Assembly (NCBI GenBank): GCA_023105745.1
Contig: JALGQZ010000007.1
Coordinates: 4,943,592-5,007,591, forward strand
Reading direction: 5' to 3'
DNA: 64,000 nt
Source of the DNA: Austropuccinia psidii
Taxonomy: Eukaryota > Basidiomycota > Pucciniomycetes > Pucciniales > Sphaerophragmiaceae
The position numbers and the translations under genes are program-made. Within the stretch, counting starts at the first letter, position 1, and each line of letters starts with the position of its first letter. Below the pieces are notes generated by a model. The model searched no databases. It was not told the DNA's origin and saw nothing but the letters and a program-made list of their open reading frames with translations. Positions 21,397 to 31,423 of this stretch are shown piece by piece.

Positions 21397-24240
21397 ATGG
21401 AACACCAAATTTTAGCAGCCAAATACAAATCAGTCCTGAAGAAGGTGAGACCAGTCAATGAGCCAATGCCTCAAGACCTTAACCCACCTTTGGAAAGACC
21501 ACCTTTGTCAAGAGATCCTTATGAAACACCTTTATCACCCAACCCACCCATATTTCAAGAAACCTTCAAGGTAACACATGAAAGACTGCAAGCAGTTAAT
21601 TTTGGCCCACCAGGATGGTTATCAAATGAAGAAATCAATTTACTCAAAAATGTTATTACCTTAAGGGAAAAAGCAATAGCTTTCTGTGAAGAAGAAAGAG
21701 GATTACTCAAGCACTCATATGGAAAACCTTACAAGATACCAGTAATACCTCATGAACCTTGGCAGAAGAAACCAATTCCCATTCCCAAATCAATTTTACC
21801 TCAGTTTACTGAATTAATCAGAGAAAGAATCAAGACTGGACTCTATGAGCAATCCACCTCAAGCTATACAAGCCCAATATTTTGTGTGGCCAAATCAAAT
21901 GGAAAACTCAGAATTGTCCATGACCTTCAAGAACTCAACAAAGTCACCATCAAGGATGCTGGCTTACCACCTCATATTGAAGAATTTGTAGATGCCTTTG
22001 CAGGAAGAGCATGCTATGGACTAGGAGACATCATGGGAGGATATGATGAAAGAGAATTAGATGTCATTACAAGACCCCTCACTACTTTTGAAACACCCCT
22101 TGGAAGGATGCAACTCACAAGACTACCCCAAGGAGCCACCAACTCAGTAGCAGTATACCAAGCCCAAATGACCTGGATACTCCAAGAAGAAATACCAGAA
22201 AGTGTAGGAATTTTTATTGATGATGGAGGAATAAAAGGACCAAGATCACTTTATAACCAAGAAACACTACCAGAAAACCCCTCAATCAGAAGATTTATAT
22301 GGGAATATGCCATAACCTTAGAAAGAATTTTATTCAGGATTGAAGAAGCAGGACTTACTATCTCAGGATCCAAGTTTGCATGCTGTGTTCCAGCTTTGGA
22401 CATAGTAGGGCATGTTGTATCATTCAAAGGAAGAACAATCTCAAAACAAAAGATCAACAAGATTCAAAATTGGCCAACACCTCTCAACAAAAAGGAAATA
22501 AGAGGATTTCTTGGTCTTTGTGCCTATGTAAGAATGTTTATTGAAAACTTCTCACAAGTTGCATCACCACTCAGAAGACTCACCAGAGAAGATGTTGACT
22601 GGGATTGGGATCAAAAATGTGAAGAAGCTTTCCATAAGCTCAGAAGAATAGTTGGAGAAGAAATAACCCTCAAGAAATTGGATTATGACAAAGGAGCAGG
22701 AAAAATTAAGCTAGCAGTAGATTCAAGTTACATTGCTGCAGGAGCAGTACTCATTCAAGAAGACAAAGAAGGAAAGGACAGACCAGTATTATATGAATCA
22801 ATAACTTTTTCAAAATTGGAATCAAAATACTCACAACCCAAATTGGAACTCTGTGGAGTTGCAAGAATTCTCAAGAAACTTCAAACCATACTTTGGGGAC
22901 AACATTTTGAATTACAGGTTGATGCCAAGGCCTTAATTGAAATGATCAACACCCCTTGCTTACCCAATGCCCCCATGACAAGATGGGTGGCTTTCATTCA
23001 ACTATTTTCCTTTGATTTGGTACACAAACCAGGGAAAACTTTCACTATGCCAGATGGGCTCTCCAGAAGACCAAAAAACTCAGAAGATGAAGATGCACCA
23101 GAATTTGATGAAGAAGAAGATTGGATCAAGCCACACCCTGGATTTGGGGCTAAGAATGTAAATTCACTCAATATTTCAGGAGTAAAAGTACCAACCAAAC
23201 AAGAAGGATTTTGGAAAAGAATGCAAGAGTACTTAAGTACAATGAAAAAACCACAATCAAGTAAAGATGAAGAATTTAGAAGGATAAAAAGAAGGTCATC
23301 CAACTTTTTCTTGGAAGATGGCCAACTCAAAAGAAGAAATAACCCTAACCCTCAATTGGTGATATCAAGTCAAGAAGTTCAAAACTACATTTTAAAGTCA
23401 CTTCATGAAAACATGGGCCACAGAGGGGAAAATGAAACTTACAGAAGAATTAAAGCAAGATATTGGTGGGAAGCAATGAAGAAATCAGTCAAGAAATGGG
23501 TTCAATCTTGCCTAGCCTGCCAAAAGAGAAGTCAAAGCTTACAAAGGGAACAAGGAAGGCCTACAGCAACATCAACAATCTTTGAAAGGGTAAGCATGGA
23601 TGCAGTACATATTAAATCTGGAAGATGGAAATATATGGTTGTGGCCAGAGATGACTTTTCAGGATGGCCAGAAACAGTTGGACTAGTCAAATTAACAGCA
23701 AAAGCAGTTGCAGAATGGTTCACCTCAGAATGGATATGTAGGTATGGCTCACCAAAAGAAGTAACTGTTGATGGGGGGCCAGAGTTTGGAAAAGAATTGC
23801 AAGATGCAGTAAAGAAAGCAGGATCAAGGATTAGAGTCACCACACCTTATTACCCAGAGTCTCAAGGAATGGTTGAAAGGGGCCATAAGCAACTCAAAGA
23901 TGCATTAGTCAAGATGTGTGGAGAAAATGGAGGAAAATGGAGAAAATATCTACCTTTGGTTACCTTGGCTGACAGAATCTCCACTAAAAGGAAAACTGGT
24001 TTCTCACCATATGAACTCCAATTTGGGCAACTACCAGTATTACCAATTGACATTGAAACAAAAACCTTTTTAGCAGTAGAATGGCACAAAATATCCACAA
24101 CTGAGGAATTATTGGAAGCCAGAGCTAAACAATTAGAAGGAAAAGAAGAAATGAGAAGGAAAGCAGCAGAAAAACGCAGAAGATCAAGGGAGGACTCAAT
24201 GAAATATTGGGATAGAAGAATGGCACATCAACTAAGATAA
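21397..24240 (+). CDS. pol: pol of element A: reverse transcriptase, RNase H, integrase (947 aa to an in-frame TAA)
   Basis: It copies the element's RNA and inserts the DNA. RT spans about residues 110-400 with FCVAKSNGKLRIVHDL, LPQGATNS and the catalytic FIDD (Asp 275-276). RNase H follows (LAVDSSYIAAGAVL, about 445, to MPDGLSRRP, about 560). Integrase has an H-x4-H/C-x2-C finger (HENMGH...CLAC) and all three acidic residues: Asp735 (SMDAVH), Asp792 (VDGGPEFG) and Glu827 (GMVERGHK). Everything needed for catalysis is present. The frame meets TAA at 24238-24240 and then continues open for 84 codons. ATG 21397 is 8.55 kb downstream of the gag-pro stop, so expression needs a second mRNA or splicing. 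Confidence 0.93.
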   Translation: MEHQILAAKYKSVLKKVRPVNEPMPQDLNPPLERPPLSRDPYETPLSPNPPIFQETFKVTHERLQAVNFGPPGWLSNEEINLLKNVITLREKAIAFCEEERGLLKHSYGKPYKIPVIPHEPWQKKPIPIPKSILPQFTELIRERIKTGLYEQSTSSYTSPIFCVAKSNGKLRIVHDLQELNKVTIKDAGLPPHIEEFVDAFAGRACYGLGDIMGGYDERELDVITRPLTTFETPLGRMQLTRLPQGATNSVAVYQAQMTWILQEEIPESVGIFIDDGGIKGPRSLYNQETLPENPSIRRFIWEYAITLERILFRIEEAGLTISGSKFACCVPALDIVGHVVSFKGRTISKQKINKIQNWPTPLNKKEIRGFLGLCAYVRMFIENFSQVASPLRRLTREDVDWDWDQKCEEAFHKLRRIVGEEITLKKLDYDKGAGKIKLAVDSSYIAAGAVLIQEDKEGKDRPVLYESITFSKLESKYSQPKLELCGVARILKKLQTILWGQHFELQVDAKALIEMINTPCLPNAPMTRWVAFIQLFSFDLVHKPGKTFTMPDGLSRRPKNSEDEDAPEFDEEEDWIKPHPGFGAKNVNSLNISGVKVPTKQEGFWKRMQEYLSTMKKPQSSKDEEFRRIKRRSSNFFLEDGQLKRRNNPNPQLVISSQEVQNYILKSLHENMGHRGENETYRRIKARYWWEAMKKSVKKWVQSCLACQKRSQSLQREQGRPTATSTIFERVSMDAVHIKSGRWKYMVVARDDFSGWPETVGLVKLTAKAVAEWFTSEWICRYGSPKEVTVDGGPEFGKELQDAVKKAGSRIRVTTPYYPESQGMVERGHKQLKDALVKMCGENGGKWRKYLPLVTLADRISTKRKTGFSPYELQFGQLPVLPIDIETKTFLAVEWHKISTTEELLEARAKQLEGKEEMRRKAAEKRRRSREDSMKYWDRRMAHQLR

Positions 24241-24492
24241 CCACTCAATCCAGGAGATTTGGTCCTGGTTTACAACAAAGCAATAGAAACTAATTGGGGG
24301 CTACTTTTCAAAAACAAATGGAATGGACCCTACAGAGTAATCAGACAAATAAACAATGGACCATATGAACTTGAGGAACTTGATGGAACAGAATTAGCAA
24401 GAAGATTTGCAGCATCTCAAGTCAAGAGGTTCTACCCAAGAGGAAAGTTGATAAACACAAAAGAAGACACAGAAGAAGAACAAAGTGAATAA
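24241..24492 (+). CDS. integrase C-terminal (GPY/F-type) part of pol, in frame after TAA
   Basis: It is the same frame as the preceding ORF and begins PLNPGDLVLVYNKA directly after the stop, then WNGPYRVIRQINNGPYELEEL. This is the usual integrase tail. It ends in an acidic stretch EDTEEEQSE. Either the TAA is a recent inactivating mutation or it is read through; the sequence alone cannot decide. The first internal ATG is at 24259. Confidence 0.85.
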   Translation, partial: PLNPGDLVLVYNKAIETNWGLLFKNKWNGPYRVIRQINNGPYELEELDGTELARRFAASQVKRFYPRGKLINTKEDTEEEQSE

Positions 24493-24589
24493 GATGAATC
24501 AATAAATGAGGAAGAGGTATTGGAGGAAACCACAGAATCAGATGAAGAATAGAGAGCTCTCACCTGGAATGCTGGGGACAGCATTAAAT

Positions 24590-24600
24590 GGAGAGGGGGA
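24590..24600 (+). other. polypurine tract of element A
   Basis: GGAGAGGGGGA directly abuts the 3' LTR start TGTGG, the expected place for plus-strand priming. Confidence 0.8.
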
Positions 24601-26573
24601 TGTGGTATTCCATACCATTTTTTTCACCAGGCTCAAGCTCATAGTACCCTATAACAGCAGGAAATCCAGCCTACAGGCAGACTTACACTCAAATTTTACA
24701 CCAAAAGGTCAATTTTACAGAAAGAAGCTGGATTTAACTCATAAAGCCATTGCACAGGCACCAAAGGGAAGTTTATGTGTTTAAATAAATTATTCAATTT
24801 CATTATGCATATGTAAAAAATCAAGTTACATATAGTACACTAGTTACAACAAATAAGGTACCACCCTTTAAATTACACCCCCTTATAGCCACAGGACTCA
24901 TGCAGCAAGAAAAGGACACCTGCATGAATTACACAGAAACCTAAAACTCCACATAGAAAAGTCACATGATGCAAAGCTCAACTCCATGGAATTCCTGCAG
25001 CTCATTTACAACACAGCCACAGGAGTACCTTATCTTATATCCACAGTAACACCACTTAAAACCTTAAAACAGAATCATAATTACATACACCACTAATCAC
25101 CTCATGCAAACCAAAGCTAGTTACAACAGGCTGCATGCAGTACACAATTCTAATTAAATCTCAACCACATGACTATGCACAGCATGTGTCAAACTTAAAA
25201 ATCACACCATCTCATACATAACAGTAAATTCACCAGTGCAAGAAATTATCACCTGACTCCATTTTAAAGTTCAAAAAGAAGAAAAACAAACATGACACCT
25301 GCATAAATTACACAGCCACTTCTACCAAACCTAAAATAGGACATATGCAAAGGAGTTACAAGGTCATCATGTGATACTGCATCCACCAACAGAATATCAT
25401 CTGACATAAAAAAGGCTGTGCACAAGAAAAATCCTCAGCCAAAATGAAATCACCTCATGCATGCAAGGAAAATCCAAGAAAATCACATCATAATTAGCTC
25501 ACCAAAAGACCATCATGTGATGACAGAAGGCTGTGCAGAGAGAAAATTATCATCAAACCTTAAATCACCTGACCCATGCAAGAAAGGTCCTCACCAAAAA
25601 CAGAGTCACATGATGAAATCAAGAGGAATTAAAGTGGAAAAAGAAAGCTCCCATGGAGGGCCCCCTGGGCTCCCAAAAGGTATAAATAGAGGGGCTCTCT
25701 CCCCCCAAATTTCAAAATCCCCCCCATGCACAATATATCCTCTGCACATTACAAGCACAGGAATAAGTCATCCCTCACCTGGGAGGTAGTCCAGCAAATC
25801 ATAGTGAATTTACTTACCCAGTAGCTAAGCTCAGTGGAAGTATAGTGTTGAAGATTACCCAGTAGCTAAGCTCAGTGGAATCTTATTATTATTAAAATAA
25901 AAAATAAAAATTACCCAGTACCCAATATTAGGGTTACTACTCTATTAAAATACTTTATCCAGTAAAATTAACACCATTTATCAAGACTTAAAAAAATAAC
26001 TTACCCCTTTAAAAAAATCCAATATCAAAGAACCTTACCTTTTAAACTTAACAAATACTATTTTATTATTAACCACTCTTAAAAAAAAATATATAACAAA
26101 CCTTTGAAAAAAATTTATTTTACTCTATTAAAACTATACCTTGACAAAAATTACCTTTATCAAAACCAATCAAATTTTCCAGAAAACCTTAAATAACCCA
26201 TCCTACCAGGGATTTATCACCAAGAAGAATCAACTCACCTCAATTTAACCAAAAATATTAAAATTAAACAGACAAGTATTTCATTAAATCTAAAAAATTA
26301 ACCAAATTACTGACATTATTTTTCATATTATTTATTGAATAGGTCTGATCTGAGACTGCTGAATTTTGTCTTCTGCAGTTGTAAAGCCACTTACTAATTT
26401 TATTTTGGTTTGTGAGCTCCAAGGAAGATTTTGTTCAGTATTTTAGGAGGGGCAGGCAATACACCCTTGCCACCCTTGGTTACAGGAGTTATTAGCAATT
26501 CAAAACTAGTTACCTGTGATTTCCCCCTCCAGGTACTGCCTCATTTTAATCCCACACAAGAGGAGTTCCCACA
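24601..26573 (+). repeat. 3' LTR of element A
   Basis: It is nearly identical to 6873-8842 (for example GAATTACACT/GACTTACACT and CAGTGTATG/AAGTTTATG differences). It carries TATAAATA at 25681-25688 and ends TTCCCACA, then the GTAT duplication and the RT of element B resume. Confidence 0.93.
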
Positions 26574-28315
26574 GTATGAAAGGCTTTCACCGAAATGGAG
26601 TTAAACCAAACTCCATCAAATTACTCAGAAACATATGCCATATGGGCATACATGAGTACACCAGGATACCATTTGGCATGAAAAATGCACCAGCCCACTT
26701 CCAGAGGATGATGGACACAATATTTCAAGAAGAAATACTGGAAGGATGGATGGTAGTATATATTGATAACATCATTATTTTCTCAGAGACATGGGAAGAC
26801 CATGTGCAGTACATAGACGGAGTATTAAGTAGGTGTGCACCCATTAATCTGAAAATTCCACTTCACAAGTGCAATCTTGGCCTACAAGAATTACTGGTAC
26901 TGGGACACAAAAGTCTCAGGTCTTAGTCTGGCCACAGACCAGAACAAAGTAGAAGAAGTACTGCAGAAGCCAGTACCAAAGAACATCAAAGAGATGTAAT
27001 CTTTCCTTGGGCTTTATAGCTACTACAGAAACCACATCAAATACTTTGCTCACATAACTACTAATCTATACAAGTTATGCTCCAAAGATGTAGTCTTTTG
27101 AATAACCAAGGAACAAAGGGATGCATATGTGACGATCAAACATGAACTCACAAATGCACCTGTGCTCATCTTACCTGAACCTGAATTACCATTCAAGTTA
27201 TACATAGAGGCAGCATGTAGCCAAGGCTTAGGAGCAGCCCTTCACCAGAGAAAAACTGTAGATGGTGAACCAAGAGAGGGAGTAATATGCCACATCTCTA
27301 GGAAACTGAAATATTTAGAATCCAGGTATGGGTCAACGCAGACTGAATGCCTATGGTTATTTTGGGCTCTGTAAAACCGCCACTATTACTTGGAGGGTGC
27401 AGTCGTTGAAGTCTACACAGACTTCACAGACTTGAAGTCTTTACTGAACATGAAAACTACCAATATACACATGTTGAGGTGGCAAATAGCCATCCAAGAG
27501 TATAAGGTAAATATGAAAATCATATACAATGAAGGAAAAAGCCACACCAATGCAGATAGACTCAGCAGGTAACCACTAGACAATTTCAAAAGCAACCCAG
27601 CCTATGACCCTGAAGTAGCAGCCAAGATTCCTATCCATTTCATGGAAATAGATAAGATGAAGCACTTCAGATTTTTTTATTGGGAAGCAGGATGTGGTAC
27701 CCCAGACAGTGAAGACACTGATTCAGAGGGAACAGAAAGTCACATATTGGGACTAAGCTCCTCAAAACTGGATAATGAACTCTTCAGTGCACTAATAAAG
27801 ACCTCTTCCAAACACAAACAGTGTGCCATACTGTTGCAACTCCTTCAATAGAAGTACGGGAGCCCAGAGCTGGAATCTCAGTTGGAGGAACCCTGGTTGA
27901 GGGACTATAAGTACAAATGGTTTTTCCTTAGGGATGGCCTGCTCTACCATAGAGGGAAGCACAAAAGTGCACTGACAGTAGTAGACCGCAACCATATATC
28001 CCTGATCCTGCAGGAATGCCATGATTGCCCCTGTATGGGACAAGTGAGTGATGACAGGACCAAGGAAAGGGTAGCAAGCACAGCGTGGTCGCCCAAATTG
28101 GACCAAGGGTTGAGTGAATTTATCAACACTTGTGAAAGATACCAGAAATAAAACAGAAAACATTGGAATAAGTATGGGATACTTCAAAACATAGAAGAAC
28201 CCAGAGACCCATGGGAAACCATCAACATGGACTGGGTAACAGGACTTGTCCCAGAAGGAAAAGAGAACTTCAATGCTTTTCTGATCATAGTTGATAGGTT
28301 CAGGAAGAGTGTGAG
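26574..28315 (+). pseudogene. degraded RT, RNase H and integrase of element B
   Basis: It resumes the frame interrupted at 4676 and 6872. RT: MKGFHRNGV, IPFGMKNAPAHFQRMM, then YIDN in place of YIDD (one catalytic Asp changed). After a frameshift near 26910 come the RT connection, RNase H ([39 protein letters not shown]) and integrase finger (HDCP...CERYQK). The first catalytic Asp of integrase is present in NMDWVTGL. The reading stops at DRFRKSV, where element E begins. Stops at about 26924, 27100, 27374, 27570, 27849 and 28149 show old age. The rest of B lies outside the window. Confidence 0.88.
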
Positions 28316-29331
28316 TGTCAGGCTGAGTCTATGATGAAGCTTATTAATGACTACTTAAAAGATTTAAATATGACTTCAACATGGTGAAAATAGTATAAAA
28401 AAGGTTTATTTAAGATAATAAAGGATGATAAAATAATACTCAGGGCTTTACTATTGAGGTATAGTGGTGGTGAGCACTGTCAAAAAGCCCTTGGTGCAGC
28501 TTTACCTATTGGGTTACAATAATCAAGACTACAATAATTACAATTATACCTTATTATTTTCTGAGAGTTTAACTGTTTTGGACAGTTGTACTATGTAGAA
28601 ACTCAAGAGAAGGATGAGGAAACCTTTTGCTGGTGGAGAAAAGGTCCCTTTTTATCCTAAAACTGGGTGAGAAAGGCTTATAGAACTTTCCACGTAGAGG
28701 CAAGGAATATTTTTCACTTACAAGGACTGGCTTGTGGTTTTCACAAGGCCTATATAACCGGTATTGGGCTCAGATGTGGTTTTCAAACCATGTCCAGGCA
28801 TATTTCACCAATAAAGGGTGAAGATTTACATCTGGGGACCACATAGCGCTCTTCTGACATGTAGTACATTTAGAATGCTGTACAGAGCCTGTACAAGACC
28901 CCAGTATTTACCAAACTATGAGGTATTGAAGTATAACAGTCTTCTTTGTCTGTTTGACACCTGATAATTATAATTATGGGAGAATATCCCACAGTAAGGC
29001 TGTATTGGTTTAACTGTAGGATTTTTACCTTCAAACTGCCATAGCTTTGTATGTTTTTGAGATATCAAGCTCAATGTAGGTTCATTTTGTAGCACTGGAT
29101 ATGTTCTATACAATGGTTCCTTCTTTGATATGGTTCTTGCGTCAAATATGGCAAAGGTATACCCTGTACAAGAGTTTTTGTACATATGTATGATTTTCTT
29201 AAGATCTTTATTCAGCTTGTTTGCCCTATAACCTTTGTTCTGGGTGAGATATGGGGAAATGGATGGCACCCTCAGATAGCCCTGATTGTTCCCTTTCCAA
29301 AAAGAACCCCCTTTAAGTATCTCACACTAAA

Positions 29332-31289
29332 TGTGAGACTTTGAGATATGACAACATATCAAAAGAGTTCACAAGAAAGATTTTATAATGATTATACTTA
29401 TAACAATTATCATAAAACTAGTGAAAATACCATAAACAGGCAAAAACTCTGAATTAACTCCGAATATAATGGGTAAAAATGTGGAATTAATTACAACATG
29501 AGATTACTCATGGCAAAATACACATATGTCATTTTTATGGCATATCTGAAAAGTCAATAATTACTGAAGAATAAGTGATAATACCCTAAAAAAGACACAA
29601 AACCTTATTTAACTCAGAAACCAATGGAAAAACGTGTGAAATGAACTGTACCATTGGATTATCCATAACACACCACCCATAAAACAATTATGTCACAATT
29701 ATTTAAAGTAAATACTTAAGGAATTCAGCTGAATATATGCACTTTTTTGGTGAATGCATATATTAATGGGTTTTAGCTAATATCTCTTGAAATATAAAAG
29801 GTAGAGAGTTCAACAAAAAATAAAGTAACCACTTAAGTAGTTTAAAAACACAGATATATGAAATTTCTTTTACAAGTTAAAAACAAGGCTATAACTTATA
29901 ATGGTTTATTGAACAGAATCACTGAAGCTGTTAACCACTTTGTTGTGAAAGGGGTCCAAGCTTAAAAAAAGTGGACAGTCAGATTCTAATAGCTCATATG
30001 TGAAGAATGATGTAATTTTCATTATAATATTTAAGGTATAACCCCTTGAAGTCAAGATTTTAAGCTTAAAACATTGAATTTTGACAGAAAAGATGAGTTA
30101 CAAGACAAATCATCAAAAATAGCGTTTTGATTATGTAATTAAAGGCTCTGAAAATTTGGATAAGGAAATTCTAAGCTAGCTGAATTCACTCCCATAATAG
30201 CTGTAGTGTGTATAACTTAAATCTTATTAATGATCAAATCTTAAGCTTAAAATTGATCATTTATGCTCACTCACTGTAATCTTATTTTAAGTCTAACAGT
30301 TATTTAAGAGATCAAACTTGTGAATACTATTATATTATTATTAATAATAATAGAATACACAAACTTCAGGCTTCTTCCAAGCCTATGATGTCATCAAATG
30401 TAGAGTCTAGTGATAACTCTATATAATGGCATAATAATGAGATAAGATGGTCTGATCATGATGTAATCATCACTAAACCTTAAAAAAATGATCATTTCCA
30501 TTGGATACCATCATCAAACGTCTCCTAGAAGCCTACTGGAATGTAGAAGGGAGGTATTTACTATATATTGAGCTCTTTTTACTCCATTTTCCCCTCAGAC
30601 ACATCAAAACAATCAAACAATTAAATCCAAAGGTAAAATCTTTGATTCTTTATATATAAACCTCTTATATTATAAACAACCAAAATTTATCTTTATTAGA
30701 ATCATCATTTTTGACGTCATTACTCCAATTGTTCTCTTGTTTTGTTATAATTCTCTTAAAAATCTCATTTCCACGTAAAAACAAGAAAATTTGTAATTTA
30801 TTTTCTTTTTATTTTTAAGTACAACTTAAATAAAGTTGCATTTACATTATTTGGAGTAAATTAATACACAATTATTATATTAAGCATAAGAAGTAGGTTA
30901 TTTTATCTTATTATAAGCATTTCTCTTTATTATTACTATCAATTATTCTTTAATTAGCCTAAATAGTATTTATATTAATATATAACTTTAATATTAGTAA
31001 TATTATTGCTATTAATTGTTTTTTATTAATAAAAAACAATTTTTTACGCCTTTATTATTTGTTGGTAGCAATAATAAAGTGCTTTTAAATATATTCATCA
31101 TCATATATTGATATATTTATTAATCATATTATTTATTTAATAATATAATTATTTTTTACACCATAATTATAATAAGTCTTTTTATTATAATTATTTTTCA
31201 TCTTATTTATTTTATTTATAAGGACATTGATAGTACAATAAGTAAGATATTGGTAATTTCTAATTATTGTTTCATAGTCAAACCTTAAA
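29332..31289 (+). mobile_element. solo LTR, family 3
   Basis: It starts TGTGAGACTTTGAGATATGAC, as the LTRs of element D do, and ends AACCTTAAA where family 3 normally ends CTTACA. A perfect 5-bp duplication CTAAA (29327-29331, 31290-31294) flanks it. It carries the conserved 26-bp palindrome at 31015-31040. It is 1958 bp long with no coding content, and lies in opposite orientation to D's 3' LTR, which starts 84 bases on. Confidence 0.88.
31015..31040. repeat. 26-bp perfect palindrome in the family 3 LTR
   Basis: Arms ATTGTTTTTTATT and its complement meet with no spacer. The identical palindrome is at 33855-33880 and 61432-61457 in D's two LTRs, although the flanking sequence differs. Confidence 0.9.
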
Positions 31290-31423
31290 CTAAAACCGTA
31301 GAAGTTACATGAGAGGTGGATATTTTATTCACCCTTATTTTACCTTATTTTGGTAATAACTTATGTAATTCTTGTAAGGTTTGACTATGAAACAATAATA
31401 AAAAGTTACTAATATTTTACTTA

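Larger units (their letters stand above)
6873..26573 (+). mobile_element. element A: near-intact 19.7-kb Ty3/Gypsy-like retrotransposon
   Basis: Two LTRs of 1970 and 1973 bp differ at only a small number of positions, so the insertion is recent. It is flanked by a 4-bp duplication GTAT (6869-6872 and 26574-26577). Excising it joins GATTGTATGAAAGGC in the RT frame of element B. Order: LTR, primer site, gag-pro ORF, two accessory ORFs, an antisense unit, a hairpin array, pol (RT-RNase H-integrase), polypurine tract, LTR. The domain order within pol (integrase after RNase H) places it in Ty3/Gypsy. The 8.5-kb gap between gag-pro and pol is far beyond the usual compact gag-pol layout. Confidence 0.92.

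Noticed and set aside
28311..28315. TSD of element E as proof of its insertion
   Set aside because: Only one side is in the window; the right-hand copy cannot be checked, so the call rests on the LTR edge and the cut integrase frame.
28916..29269. 117-codon minus-strand ORF
   Set aside because: It lies wholly in element E's LTR and matches non-coding parts of other family 2 LTRs.
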